DNA from: GCA-2687025 sp964473525
GTDB taxonomy: Bacteria; Poribacteria; WGA-4E; GCA-2687025
Assembly (NCBI GenBank): GCA_964473525.1
Contig: CAYYPK010000002.1
Coordinates: 124,001-188,000, forward strand
Direction of reading: 5' to 3'
Length of the DNA: 64,000 nucleotides
Shown: piece after piece, positions 1 through 8,074 of the stretch
How positions within the stretch are numbered: position 1 is the first letter of the stretch
How the letters are laid out: each line of letters begins with the position of its first letter
Program-made: the position numbers and the translations under genes
The notes under the pieces: generated by a model
Seen by the model: only the letters and a program-made list of their open reading frames with translations
Databases searched by the model: none
What the model was told of the DNA's origin: nothing

Positions 1-458
1 AGATAGGGGTACCCGAGTTCGGCGTCGTGATCGAAGAACTCGTGCTTGCCCTTGATCGCGGTCACCTTCAGACCGTCGGTGACGTACGTGTCGTCTGCGT
101 CGAGACTGACAAGTCGCGAGGGGTCGACAGCCAGGTCTAGCATGCGCTGCCGGGCTGTGCGGGGCGCGACGAAGATCGCCTCGGGCGCGGCGGCCGCGAT
201 GCCGGGAATCGCGCCAGCGTCTATATGGTCGCCGTGGTCATGCGTGCATAGCACGAAGTCGGCGTGTGCGAGGTCAGCGGGGCTCAGCAGCGGCGGCGTG
301 CGTCGCGCGTCGCTTGGTGTGAGATACGGGTCGATATATACCGTGTGTGAGCCTGCCCGGAGGGCGAAGCTGTGCTGACCCATCCACCAGAACGCGACCG
401 CCCCCGCGTCAAGTGCAGCGTTGTCGATGTCAGCCACGAGCTCTGCGTGTTGGAGCAT
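1..458 (-). CDS. Metallo-beta-lactamase-fold hydrolase (UlaG-like), partial
   Basis: The gene runs off the left window edge, so only the N-terminal ~152 residues are present. The protein carries the MBL metal motif H-x-H-x-D-H (T-H-D-H-G-D-H, encoded near 221-242) after a typical N-terminal stretch 'AFWWMGQHSF ... IDPYL'. This layout is common in UlaG/L-ascorbate-6-phosphate-lactonase-like hydrolases, which are cytoplasmic metal-dependent lactonases or phosphodiesterases. The ATG at 458 is chosen because a GGAG lies 6-7 nt upstream; an in-frame stop sits at 525-527. It is divergent from mutY with ~100 bp between them. The substrate cannot be stated from sequence. Confidence 0.88.
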   Translation of the reverse strand, partial: MLQHAELVADIDNAALDAGAVAFWWMGQHSFALRAGSHTVYIDPYLTPSDARRTPPLLSPADLAHADFVLCTHDHGDHIDAGAIPGIAAAAPEAIFVAPRTARQRMLDLAVDPSRLVSLDADDTYVTDGLKVTAIKGKHEFFDHDAELGYPY

Positions 459-559
459 CAAGGTCTCCGGTGTCTCCCAGGCGTCCGCACGGCGGGCAAT
501 TGTCGCCGACTTGCGCAGAGCCCGTCAACTCCACGCGCCGTGGGTCGGAGGGCATCGCC

Positions 560-1654
560 GTGAGCCCGGAGGAGCGTCGAGACTTCGCCGCACGCCTCCT
601 CGAGTGGTACGGACGCGCAAAGCGGAACCTGCCGTGGCGCGAGGTCAGCGACCCGTACCGCGTGCTCGTCTCCGAGGTGATGCTGCAGCAGACCCAGGTC
701 GCGACTGTCATCCCGTACTTCGAGCGGTTCGTGTCGCTATTCCCCACGGTGCATAGCCTCGCCGAGGCGTCCGAGGACGAGGTGCTCGCGTGCTGGGCAG
801 GCCTTGGCTACTACAGCCGTGCCAGGCGATTGCGCGAAGCCGCGCGCCGCGTTGTGGACGTGTACGACGGCGCCATACCGGACACTGTAGAGGAGTTGAC
901 GACGCTCCCGGGTGTGGGTCGGTACACCGCCGGCGCCGTCGCCAGCATCGCCTTTCACAAGCCCGAGCCCATCGTGGACGCCAACGTGGCGCGCGTGCTG
1001 GCCCGCGTCTTCGCAGTTGAGGGCGACCCGCGCTCCGGCAGCGCGAGCCGCGCGCTATGGAGCCACGCCGCGGCCCTCTTACCGACCGCGCGGCCGCACG
1101 ATTTCAACGCCGGTCTGATGGAACTCGGCGCCCTCGTATGCGCGCCAGCGGCGCCGGACTGTGCGGCGTGCCCGGTCGCCGCGCGCTGCTTGGCCCTGGC
1201 GCGAGGCGAGACCGCTCGCTTTCCCGAGCTCGCCCCGAGGCGCCAGACGGTGTCGGTCGAGGATGTGGCCGTCCTCGTGCGACGCGACGGCGACATCGTG
1301 CTGACCCGCAGGCCCGACGGAGGCCAGTGGGCTGGTCTGTGGGAGCTGCCGCGCGTGCGAAGGCAGGAGGGCGAGGCGCTGGTGGTGGCGGCGCGCCGCG
1401 CGCCGATGGAGGTGTGTGGCCTGGTGGTTCACGATCCACACCCGTTCGGCGCTATCCGCCACAGTGTCACGCACTACCGTATTCGCCTTCACGGCTTCGT
1501 CGCGGCCTTCGCCTCCGGGGAGCCGCTCGCAGTCACGTGCGCGGACGCGCGCTGGGTGGACGCAGCGGGCGTCGACGCGTACGCTCTACCTTCGCCGCAG
1601 CGTCGACTGATCGAGCTAGCGCGCGATGACGCGCTGGCGCCACGGTTGCTGTAG
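560..1654 (+). CDS. mutY: A/G-specific adenine DNA glycosylase MutY
   Basis: Base-excision repair glycosylase that removes adenine mispaired with 8-oxoguanine. With a GTG start at 560 (GGAGGG 7 nt upstream) the protein has 364 residues, the usual MutY length. Visible landmarks are the catalytic Glu39 in S-E-V-M-L-Q-Q-T, the helix-hairpin-helix L-P-G-V-G at ~116-120, catalytic Asp140 in V-D-A-N-V, and the 4Fe-4S ligands Cys194, Cys201, Cys204 and Cys210 (C-x6-C-x2-C-x5-C). The C-terminal third is the NUDIX-like domain that recognises 8-oxoG. The frame stays open upstream to 347, but that stretch is low-complexity Arg/Pro and lacks a better start. It is followed 36 bp later by a small gene on the same strand. 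Confidence 0.97.
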   Translation: MSPEERRDFAARLLEWYGRAKRNLPWREVSDPYRVLVSEVMLQQTQVATVIPYFERFVSLFPTVHSLAEASEDEVLACWAGLGYYSRARRLREAARRVVDVYDGAIPDTVEELTTLPGVGRYTAGAVASIAFHKPEPIVDANVARVLARVFAVEGDPRSGSASRALWSHAAALLPTARPHDFNAGLMELGALVCAPAAPDCAACPVAARCLALARGETARFPELAPRRQTVSVEDVAVLVRRDGDIVLTRRPDGGQWAGLWELPRVRRQEGEALVVAARRAPMEVCGLVVHDPHPFGAIRHSVTHYRIRLHGFVAAFASGEPLAVTCADARWVDAAGVDAYALPSPQRRLIELARDDALAPRLL

Positions 1655-1690
1655 GCGTGGCGGGCAGACGCCCAACGTGGAGGGAGACGC

Positions 1691-1957
1691 GTGGCCAATG
1701 ACGCGTACCGTAGGGTAGATCCGAACGACGACGGCGGCGAGGAACGCTACAAGGTAGTCATCCTGCACGGCTTCTCGGCCGCCCAGTTGCACGCCTTCGT
1801 CGACGCGTACCGCGGCAACGAATCTCTGCCGCAGGATGTCGCGTTTGCCACCGTGACGCCGGAGTCCGGCCGCAGGCGGCTTCGCGACGTCGTACGAGAT
1901 CTGCGGGAGGACGCCCGAGCGGCCGCCCGGCGCCGTCGCAAGCGCAACGGTACCTAG
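1691..1957 (+). CDS. Small DUF3783-like protein
   Basis: An 88-residue soluble protein starting at GTG 1691 with GGAGGGA 5 nt upstream. The core 'KVVILHGFSAAQLHAF ... ATVTPESGRRRLRDVVRDLRED' resembles the short DUF3783 domain (hydrophobic strand, G-F-S, a helix, then a T-P motif and an acidic C-terminal helix); the assignment is from memory of the family pattern. It ends in a basic tail. It probably shares a transcript with mutY. Its stop codon overlaps the stop of the convergent VWA gene by 3 bp. Function unknown. Confidence 0.75.
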   Translation: MANDAYRRVDPNDDGGEERYKVVILHGFSAAQLHAFVDAYRGNESLPQDVAFATVTPESGRRRLRDVVRDLREDARAAARRRRKRNGT

Positions 1958-3036
1958 CCGGTGAGACTCGCGATCGGGATCCACATGCCGCCAGTTTGCG
2001 CGGGCAGCTGGCGCTGGAACGGCTCATCCACGCCGATGACGTCGACGTGGATGCGTAGCCGGTACAGCGCGGCCGACACCTCGGCGGTGGGGTAGTCGCC
2101 GTCGACGTATTCGTCGGTGACGAACACGAACCGGCGGGACGCCCCCTCGCGGAACTTGACGCGATGCACGGCTTCCATCATCGCGTTGAGCGCTTTCTCC
2201 CCGCCGCTGCACTTCACGTCACGTAGCTTCTTGCGAACCTTCTCGACGTTGTCGGTCACTTGCGTAATGGTCACCGTGTTCTTCAGGATCGTGTTCCAGG
2301 CGGAGTGGTGGAACGTCACGATGCCGACCTGGAAGTCGATGTCGTGGCGGTCGAAGCGATCCGCCATCCCTTCGAGGTGCTTCGCGACGGCGTAGATGTT
2401 GTCCTGCATGCTCTGGCTGATGTCGAGCAGGAACACAAGGTCCACGGGCGTGTCACCGGTCTCCGACCGCACGACATGCTCGGCGATCAGGTCGAGCGGT
2501 GTCTTGAGCTCCAGGCCAGGCAGCTCCGCCGGTGACGCCAGAGAGCTCGCCGAGCCTGTCTGAGTCGACATGGCAAGGCCAGCGCGCCTGGGGTCGAGTC
2601 GCTCAATCGTCGGCCGCGTGGCCGCGTCGTCACCCGTTCTCCCGTGCGTGTCGCCGGGCGCGCGTTCGCCTCCCTCCATGGACGGGCCGACAGGCCGCGC
2701 CTTCGGCACGTCCGCCGTCACCAGGTCGTTGGCGTCTGTCGGCGGCCGTGGCACGTGGATGGGCGCGGTCGCTCGGCGCTCGAACGTCGGCGACGGCATT
2801 GCGTGTCGTCGCGCTGGCGCGAGGGTGTCGACCGCCTCTCTGGCGCGCGTGACACGCGCAGACCGGCGTGTCACTGGCGCCGCCCTGCGCTGAGGGGCGA
2901 CGTTGACGCGCACCACCGCGAGGGCGGAGTCGTCCTCGCGCGGGGGCTCGGCGACCTTCACGGTCACGACGACGCACGCTAGCAAGGCGTGGAGAGCGAG
3001 GGACACCGCGATGGGTGTTCTTAGTGTGGACTTCAC
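1954..3036 (-). CDS. VWA-domain protein with TonB-like N-terminal anchor
   Basis: A 360-residue protein starting at GTG 3036, behind a GGGAGGA. Residues ~8-28 form one membrane segment like that of TonB-type anchors. A long low-complexity Arg/Pro/Thr linker (~35-190) follows. The C-terminal von Willebrand A domain (~198-350) has an intact MIDAS motif D205-I-S207-Q-S209 and a second acidic motif in 'FVTDEYVD'. VWA domains bind ligands through a divalent metal, so this is probably a periplasm-facing interaction module. Residues 150-200 contain no enzyme motif. The zinc-ribbon gene lies 92 bp upstream on the same strand and could be co-transcribed. The partner is unknown. Confidence 0.9.
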   Translation of the reverse strand: MKSTLRTPIAVSLALHALLACVVVTVKVAEPPREDDSALAVVRVNVAPQRRAAPVTRRSARVTRAREAVDTLAPARRHAMPSPTFERRATAPIHVPRPPTDANDLVTADVPKARPVGPSMEGGERAPGDTHGRTGDDAATRPTIERLDPRRAGLAMSTQTGSASSLASPAELPGLELKTPLDLIAEHVVRSETGDTPVDLVFLLDISQSMQDNIYAVAKHLEGMADRFDRHDIDFQVGIVTFHHSAWNTILKNTVTITQVTDNVEKVRKKLRDVKCSGGEKALNAMMEAVHRVKFREGASRRFVFVTDEYVDGDYPTAEVSAALYRLRIHVDVIGVDEPFQRQLPAQTGGMWIPIASLTG

Positions 3037-3127
3037 GGGCGTCCTCCCATCCAGTCGCCGGGCGATACGGCGCCGCGGGGTGAAACGTCCACGGCCGCCG
3101 CGGCCCTTACGCCTCGGTGGCGGGCGC

Positions 3128-3940
3128 TTAGCGGGCCGGTTCGCGCCGCGACTGCCCTACGCCCGTGAGCGGCGTTAGGTTGTCCCAGGCGCATGAGAGG
3201 CAGAACGCCTCGCGCAGGGAGAAGTGGTGTATCACGCCGCCGCACGCCGGGCACTCCGCGGCTTCGTCGCGCGCAACATCCTCCGCCGGAGGGTCCGCTG
3301 CCTCTTCGGTGGGCTGCGGGTCCGGCGCGAGCCCGTCGTGCTCCGCCAGAGCAGTGAGAACGTGATGCGCCTGTAGGGCGATGGGGGGCGAGCTGGAAGG
3401 GCGCCGGTCGAGGAACTCGCTCCTGGATATGCGGATGTCGTCGTCGCCCTCGCGCACGTGCAGGTACAGTTGGAACTTCTGGTCGCTGACCAGGTACGCC
3501 TCGTTCCCGTGCAGCCGTGAGTGGGAGAGGATCTCGAAAGCGAACTCGTCGTACCGCGCGTGCAACGAGCGGCCACGGCCGGGGAGGGCGACCTGGAGCC
3601 GGAGATGACTCCAGTGCGACGGCGGCAGCAACAGCAGGTAGTTGCGTTCCTCGTGTTCCCGGAGAGCGTCGAGCCCGAAGTAAGGCTCGTACTCGGCGAT
3701 GATTTGGAGGGACAGGACGAACTTCTCGTAAGCGACCAGCCGCGCTTCCTCGATCGCGGTGTTGACGGCCTGCTCACGCTGGCCGGCCGGCAGCTCCGCG
3801 AGCCGCGCTACCGACTTGCGGTAGAGCGGCACGTCCACGCGCACTTGTCGGTCTACCGTGACGCCGTGTCCCACGTCCTCCGGAATCGGCACGATCTCCC
3901 GGTCGACGAAGTCCATCGCGAATGGGTACTGGCGAGACAT
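3128..3940 (-). CDS. Unknown protein with C-terminal zinc ribbon
   Basis: About 270 residues. I do not recognise the main domain. Its N-terminal part contains 'YPFAMDFVDREIVPIPED' and a mixed alpha/beta core with a leucine-rich stretch near the middle. The last ~40 residues carry a C-P-A-C-G ... C-L-S-C pair, a probable zinc ribbon. The ATG at 3940 is preferred because GGAAG lies 5 nt upstream; in-frame alternatives at 3964 (ATG) and 3970 (GTG) have poorer ribosome-binding sites. It lies between pckG and the VWA gene, all on the same strand. No signal peptide is visible, so it is probably cytoplasmic. Confidence 0.85.
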   Translation of the reverse strand: MSRQYPFAMDFVDREIVPIPEDVGHGVTVDRQVRVDVPLYRKSVARLAELPAGQREQAVNTAIEEARLVAYEKFVLSLQIIAEYEPYFGLDALREHEERNYLLLLPPSHWSHLRLQVALPGRGRSLHARYDEFAFEILSHSRLHGNEAYLVSDQKFQLYLHVREGDDDIRISRSEFLDRRPSSSPPIALQAHHVLTALAEHDGLAPDPQPTEEAADPPAEDVARDEAAECPACGGVIHHFSLREAFCLSCAWDNLTPLTGVGQSRREPAR

Positions 3941-4020
3941 GAGCGCTTCCGGTCGACGGTCCATCGCCACTCACAAGACTCTCGGCGGTCGGCGCGAGGA
4001 TATCGACCCGCCGCCCTGTA

Positions 4021-4051
4021 GAGCGGCCGCGCCGCGGTGGCGCGACCGCTC
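4021..4051 (-). terminator. Strong hairpin downstream of pckG
   Basis: An inverted repeat of GAGCGG + CGCGCC, a 5-nt loop, then GGCGCG + CCGCTC, with only one C/A mismatch pair inside the stem. It lies 27 nt beyond the pckG stop. No T-tract follows, so it may be a transcript-stabilising or Rho-assisted 3' end rather than a classical intrinsic terminator. Confidence 0.4.
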
Positions 4052-4078
4052 CGTGCTGTCAGCGACGCTCTCGGCCCG

Positions 4079-5818
4079 TTACGCGAGCCGTTCTCGCAGC
4101 GCCGCGAGTTCGTTCGCCATGGCTGCCGGGAGCCGGTCGCCGAACTTCTCGTAGAACTCGGCAATCTCGTCGGCTTCTGTCAGCCACTCATCCTTGCGCA
4201 CGGCGAGCAGTTCCGCCAGCGCGTCTTCCGGCACGTCCAGCCCGTCCAGGTTCAGGTCGCTGGGCGCGGGCAACATGCCGATCGGTGTTTCTACGGCGCC
4301 GCCTTCGCCCTCGGCGCGCTGAAGCGCCCACAGGAGAACGCGCAGGTTCTCGCCGAAGCCAGGCCACAGCCAGCCGCCGTCCGCGTCCTTGCGGAACCAG
4401 TTGACGCAGAAGATCTTCGGCGGCTGCGTGAGCTTCTCGCCCATTGCGAGCCAGTGCTCGAAGTAGTCCGCCATGTGGTACCCGCAGAACGGGAGCATCG
4501 CCATCGGGTCACGGCGGGTCACGCCCACGGCGCCGTCCTGCTGCGCCGCTGTCGTCTCAGACCCAATCGTGGACGCCATGAAGACGCCGTGTTCCCAACT
4601 GCTCGACTCGTACACCAGGGGCGCCAGCCGCGCGCGCCTGCCACCGAACAGGAACACGTCGATCGGCACTCCCTGCGCGTCTTCCCAGCGCGGAGATATG
4701 CTGGGGCACTGGTTTGCCGGACACGTGTAGCGGGCGTTGGGGTGCGAAGCGGTGCCTTCGCCCGTCCACGCGTCGCCGCGCCAGTCCGTCATGCCGTCGG
4801 GCGCCTCGTCGGACATCCCCTCCCACCACGGCGAGCCGTCGCCGGCCATCCCCACGTTCGTGAACATGGAGTTGGCGTTGAACGTCTTCATCGCGTTGGG
4901 GTTGGTGTCTTCGCCGGTCCCGGGGGCGACACCGAAGAAGCCCGCCTCGGGGTTGATGGCCCACAGGCGGCCGTCCGCGCCGGGTGTCAGCCAGGCGATG
5001 TCGTCGCCGATGGTGCGGACCTTGTAGCCCTGCTCCTCGAGCGGGCTGATGAGCATCGCCAGGTTCGTCTTGCCGCAGGCGCTTGGGAACGCGCCGCCGA
5101 CGTACTTGAGGCTGCCGTCAGGCATTTCAACTTCGAGGATGAGCATGTGCTCGGCCATCCATCCTTCGTCCCGCGCCATGATGCTGGCTATGCGGAGGGC
5201 GAAGCACTTCTTGCTGAGCAGCGCGTTGCCGCCGTAGCCGGAGCCGATGCTCCAGACCAGGCGTTCTTCCATGAAATGGCAGATGAAGCGGCGGTCGGGA
5301 GACAGATCCCCGAGCGAGTGCAGGCCGGGAGCGAAGTCGTCGCTGTCGCCCAGGTGGTCGAGAGCCACTTGGCCCATGCGGGTCATAATCCGCAGGCTAG
5401 CGACGACGTACGGGCTGTCGGTGATCTCAACGCCGACCTTGCTGAACGGCGAGCCGACCGGCCCCATGAGGTACGGCACGACGTACATCGTGCGGCCCTT
5501 CATGGCGCCATCGAAGAGTGGAGTCAGCCGCTCGCGGCCTTCCTCCGGGCTAAGCCAGTTGTTCGTCGGGCCGGCGTCCGCCTCGTTCTCGGAGCAGATG
5601 AACGTCAGGTGTTCGGTCCGGGCCACGTCTTGGGGATCGCTACGGTGCAGGTGGCAGTTCGGGAACTTGTCGGCATTCAGGGCGTGCAACACCCCGGAAT
5701 CGACCATTTCGCCGTTGAGGCGCTGGATTTCCTCGTCCGAGCCGTCACACCAATGGATGCTCTCGGGCTTCGTCAGCCGCGCTACTTCGTCCACCCATTC
5801 CTTAAGTCGGTTCGCCAT
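4079..5818 (-). CDS. pckG: Phosphoenolpyruvate carboxykinase (GTP)
   Basis: Interconverts oxaloacetate + GTP and phosphoenolpyruvate + GDP + CO2, the entry step of gluconeogenesis. The 579 residues match the ~600-residue GTP class rather than the ATP class. Visible motifs are R-T-E-H-L-T-F near 67-73, the R-T-M-Y-V-V-P-Y segment near 109-116, Y-G-G-N-A-L near 195-200, and the P-loop A-F-P-S-A-C248-G-K250-T-N with the reactive cysteine typical of this class. The start ATG at 5818 has GAGGA ~11 nt upstream and a strong promoter at 5884-5912. It appears monocistronic or to lead the two genes downstream (3940, 3036). Confidence 0.98.
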   Translation of the reverse strand: MANRLKEWVDEVARLTKPESIHWCDGSDEEIQRLNGEMVDSGVLHALNADKFPNCHLHRSDPQDVARTEHLTFICSENEADAGPTNNWLSPEEGRERLTPLFDGAMKGRTMYVVPYLMGPVGSPFSKVGVEITDSPYVVASLRIMTRMGQVALDHLGDSDDFAPGLHSLGDLSPDRRFICHFMEERLVWSIGSGYGGNALLSKKCFALRIASIMARDEGWMAEHMLILEVEMPDGSLKYVGGAFPSACGKTNLAMLISPLEEQGYKVRTIGDDIAWLTPGADGRLWAINPEAGFFGVAPGTGEDTNPNAMKTFNANSMFTNVGMAGDGSPWWEGMSDEAPDGMTDWRGDAWTGEGTASHPNARYTCPANQCPSISPRWEDAQGVPIDVFLFGGRRARLAPLVYESSSWEHGVFMASTIGSETTAAQQDGAVGVTRRDPMAMLPFCGYHMADYFEHWLAMGEKLTQPPKIFCVNWFRKDADGGWLWPGFGENLRVLLWALQRAEGEGGAVETPIGMLPAPSDLNLDGLDVPEDALAELLAVRKDEWLTEADEIAEFYEKFGDRLPAAMANELAALRERLA

Positions 5819-5883
5819 ACGTACTGTGTTCCTCGTCTCTGTAGCACAAGTCGGTCTCGGGGCACACCGCGCCCCAACTATGG

Positions 5884-5912
5884 AGTATAGGGCGGCTGAG
5901 GTCGAATATCAA
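5884..5912 (-). promoter_or_regulatory. Sigma-70-type promoter of pckG
   Basis: On the minus strand TTGATA (-35, 5912-5907), a 17-nt spacer and TATACT (-10, 5889-5884): five of six matches in each box. Predicted transcription start near 5877, about 60 nt before the pckG ATG. Confidence 0.68.
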
Positions 5913-6207
5913 TCGCTCTTGGGGCTGGCCGGCGCGTTGGCGGAGCGCGTCTGCAGGCATCCCGAGGGCGCCGACGCGGTCGGCATGCAGCGCGTGGCGC
6001 TTGGGGCGCCTGCCAGGATCGGCGCCACGCCACGCGGCCTCCGCGCCTTCCCACCAAAGGCGCGATGCGCGCGCCGCGCGAAGTCGTGGCGCTGGCGGCT
6101 GCAAGGCTCCCGCCCACGGCACGACAGGGTCATCGTCACCTGCGTCGGTGGGGCGGAAGCCTGCGGCGCTCGCGCGCCACGCCGGCGCCATGCGGTCTGT
6201 TCCGGGG
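5913..6207. other. Intergenic stretch without a recognisable gene
   Basis: Between the stop of the lipoprotein gene and the pckG promoter. The open frames here are Arg/Pro/Ala-rich and resemble no protein on either strand. I see no tRNA, no clear repeat and no U-tailed terminator. Confidence 0.5.
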
Positions 6208-7317
6208 CTAATACAGCAGGTCGGCCGCGCTCCGGTCGCCCACGAACACCATGGCCCTAGGCAGCAGGTCCGCCGCGAAGGTCTGCACCAGCGCGCCCGT
6301 GGCATCGAACACGTACACGTCGCCAGAGCTCGCGAAGTCCTTCGCGTCGGAGACGTAGATGTGGCCGCTCTCCTGGTCCACGCTCAGGCCGTAGAAGCCA
6401 CCTGCCCCTGCGGTCGCGGCGGTGATGAAGTCCGGCGTCAAGGTGTCGGCGGCGACATCGAACTTGACGACCGCGCCCGGCGTGAGGAAGTAGGCCGCGC
6501 CGTCGCGTCCCATCTCCATGCGGTCCAAGGCTCCCGAGTCCAGCGGGATGGAATTCAGCACGGTGTCGGTAGCGGTGTCGATGACGACGACCGCGCCCGG
6601 CGTTGGGGGGTCGGACCACGACACGCCGCTTGCCAGGACAGCCACGCGTCCCGCCCCCGCGTTCACTATGGCGGTGGGGTTGGCGCCGACCTCAATGATG
6701 CTGGCGACGGCGAACGTCGAGGCGTCCACGACCGAAACCGTGTTGCCAGTACCGAAGCCGCTGTTCGTGACATAGACCTTGCCGTCGGCGAACACGGCTT
6801 CCTGCGGCTGGTCGCCCACCTCAACCGGGTCGGCGTCCTGGGTCATCGACGCCGTGTCGATCCGCGCCAGCGCGTTCCCGCCCCGCAGAGGCACGTACGC
6901 CTTGCTGCCCGTGTCGTCGAACGCGATCGTCGTCGGCGCTCCGCCCCCTGGGAAGTCGACGGTAGCCACGGACGCGCGGGTGTCGGCGTCGATCACCTCG
7001 ATCGTCTGCGAGTTGTTGACGACGATCCAGAGCTTGCCGTCGTTGAGCGCGATATCGTTGGCGGTGTCACCGAGGGGCCTACTGTTGGCAGCGGAGAACA
7101 CGGATTCCGTGAGTTCGCCGCTGATGGCGTCGTAGTACGACAGGCTCGCGTTGCCGTCGCCGAAGAGGCCCTCGTTGAGCACATAGACGCCCGCGCCCGA
7201 CACCAGAGGCGTGTCGTCGAGGAGATCGCCGTCGTCCTCACCGCACCCACCGACGGCTATCGCGAGCGCAACGAGCGCTGCCCACGTCATACGTCGCCCA
7301 AGACCAGCAAGAGTCAT
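6208..7317 (-). CDS. DUF5074/YncE-type beta-propeller lipoprotein (BtuG-like)
   Basis: A 369-residue protein with a lipoprotein signal: basic start, hydrophobic 11-22, then V-G-G-C25 with no Asp at +2, which favours outer-membrane placement. The mature part is a run of beta-propeller blades ('GVYVLNEG', 'IALNDGKLWIVVNNS', 'GDQPQEAVFADGKVYVTNS', 'SVDQESGHIYVSDA'). The opening N-E-G ... N-A-S-L-S-Y-Y-D and N-S-R-P-L-G-D-T pattern is that of DUF5074/YncE-like proteins. In Bacteroides, a seven-bladed propeller surface lipoprotein of this type, BtuG, captures vitamin B12. The gene sits behind a cobalamin riboswitch, which supports a B12-related role. GAGGAG lies 8 nt before the ATG. No btuB-like receptor is present in the window. 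Confidence 0.9.
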   Translation of the reverse strand: MTLAGLGRRMTWAALVALAIAVGGCGEDDGDLLDDTPLVSGAGVYVLNEGLFGDGNASLSYYDAISGELTESVFSAANSRPLGDTANDIALNDGKLWIVVNNSQTIEVIDADTRASVATVDFPGGGAPTTIAFDDTGSKAYVPLRGGNALARIDTASMTQDADPVEVGDQPQEAVFADGKVYVTNSGFGTGNTVSVVDASTFAVASIIEVGANPTAIVNAGAGRVAVLASGVSWSDPPTPGAVVVIDTATDTVLNSIPLDSGALDRMEMGRDGAAYFLTPGAVVKFDVAADTLTPDFITAATAGAGGFYGLSVDQESGHIYVSDAKDFASSGDVYVFDATGALVQTFAADLLPRAMVFVGDRSAADLLY

Positions 7318-7616
7318 TCGCCGTGCTCCTCATCTGCCCGCAGGTCGCAGTCGCGCCTACGGCGTGCGGCATGTTGTCGTCGCGGCGATGTGTGGGCAGA
7401 CGGCGCTCGGACCGACGTGTCGTGGACGGGAGGCCAGGGCCGGGCGCGGGCGCGGTGGCTCGCGACCGAGACTGCCTGCACTGATCCCACGCACAGTGCG
7501 GCGCTAACGCGTGGCCCAAGTCGTCGTAGCAGGCTGAGATGCGCGGGGAGGCGGCCCCAGGAAGGGGTCGAGTCCGTACCGTCACGTCCCGGCCGCCCCT
7601 CGGCGACTTGAACACT

Positions 7617-7809
7617 GGCTGTGGCAGGTCTCCGGACTTATCGCCGACCCGTTTCTTAGGGTCGTTCGCGTCGCCTTCCCCGTCGTATCGAGTGGCAATG
7701 ACGCGAGCGTCACCGAGGACGCCGAATCACCGTTGCGGGGCAGTCACGGATTCACACCGTGTTCCCTATTCTCCCGACCGTCATGCGGACCCGTCGGGCA
7801 CCAGCAGCC
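7617..7809 (-). ncRNA. Cobalamin riboswitch aptamer
   Basis: The minus strand carries the B12 box AAGTCCGGAGACCTGCC at 7639-7623. Toward its 5' side lie ATAGGGAA (~7770-7763), GGTG-GAATCC and the conserved ACTGCCCCGCAACGGT element (~7746-7731), then GCCACT and GGGAAGGC in the expected order. P1 can pair GGCTG (7809-7805) with CAGCC (7621-7617). It lies ~300 nt upstream of the propeller lipoprotein ATG in the same orientation. Binding of adenosyl- or methyl-cobalamin would be expected to turn expression off. The expression platform in the long leader is not obvious. Confidence 0.93.
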
Positions 7810-7838
7810 GACACATGCCGTTCGTTTCGATCATGCCA

Positions 7839-7867
7839 ACAGTAACCAGCGCCCGATGGGTCGTCAA
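7839..7867 (-). promoter_or_regulatory. Putative promoter of the cobalamin-riboswitch transcript
   Basis: TTGACG (7867-7862), a 17-nt spacer, then TACTGT (7844-7839) on the minus strand. The -10 is weak, but the position (start near 7832, ~20 nt before the aptamer) fits. Read-through from tRNA-Arg is an alternative. Confidence 0.4.
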
Positions 7868-7909
7868 GGCCGGGCGAGCCCACACGGGACGGTTGTGTCT
7901 GCATGTCAG

Positions 7910-7985
7910 TGGCGCGCCCGGCAGGAATCGAACCTGCGACCCAGTGATTAGAAGTCACTTGCTCTATCCGCTGAGCTACGGGCGC
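7910..7985 (-). tRNA. tRNA-Arg (anticodon TCT)
   Basis: A 76-nt cloverleaf on the minus strand. The acceptor GCGCCCG pairs with CGGGCGC; the D arm is GCTC ... GAGC; the anticodon stem AGTGA/TCACT carries the loop CTTCTAA; the T arm is GCAGG-TTCGATT-CCTGC. The CCA end is encoded (7912-7910). It reads AGA codons. Confidence 0.97.
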
Positions 7986-8017
7986 GCGGGAGGCGCGGCG
8001 TGGGAGCCGCGTCCAGA

Positions 8018-8046
8018 AGGGTAGGAGTCGCGCGTTGAGTAGTCAA
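8018..8046 (-). promoter_or_regulatory. Putative promoter of tRNA-Arg
   Basis: TTGACT (8046-8041), a 17-nt spacer and TACCCT (8023-8018) on the minus strand, placing transcription start ~26 nt before the tRNA 5' end. The -35 is good and the -10 is weak. Confidence 0.45.
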
Positions 8047-8074
8047 GCTGTAGAGGCGGCTGTGTTCCCGGTCG

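Noticed and set aside
4037..5890. Long plus-strand open frame opposite pckG (617 codons)
   Set aside because: It mirrors pckG codons, is rich in Arg, Val, His and Ala and resembles no protein; the minus-strand pckG is certain.
6001..7611. Plus-strand open frame across the propeller lipoprotein and riboswitch
   Set aside because: Low-complexity shadow; the opposite strand has a lipoprotein signal, propeller blades and an aptamer.
7238..7615. Minus-strand open frame in the riboswitch leader
   Set aside because: It overlaps the lipoprotein start in another frame and has no homology; more likely untranslated leader.
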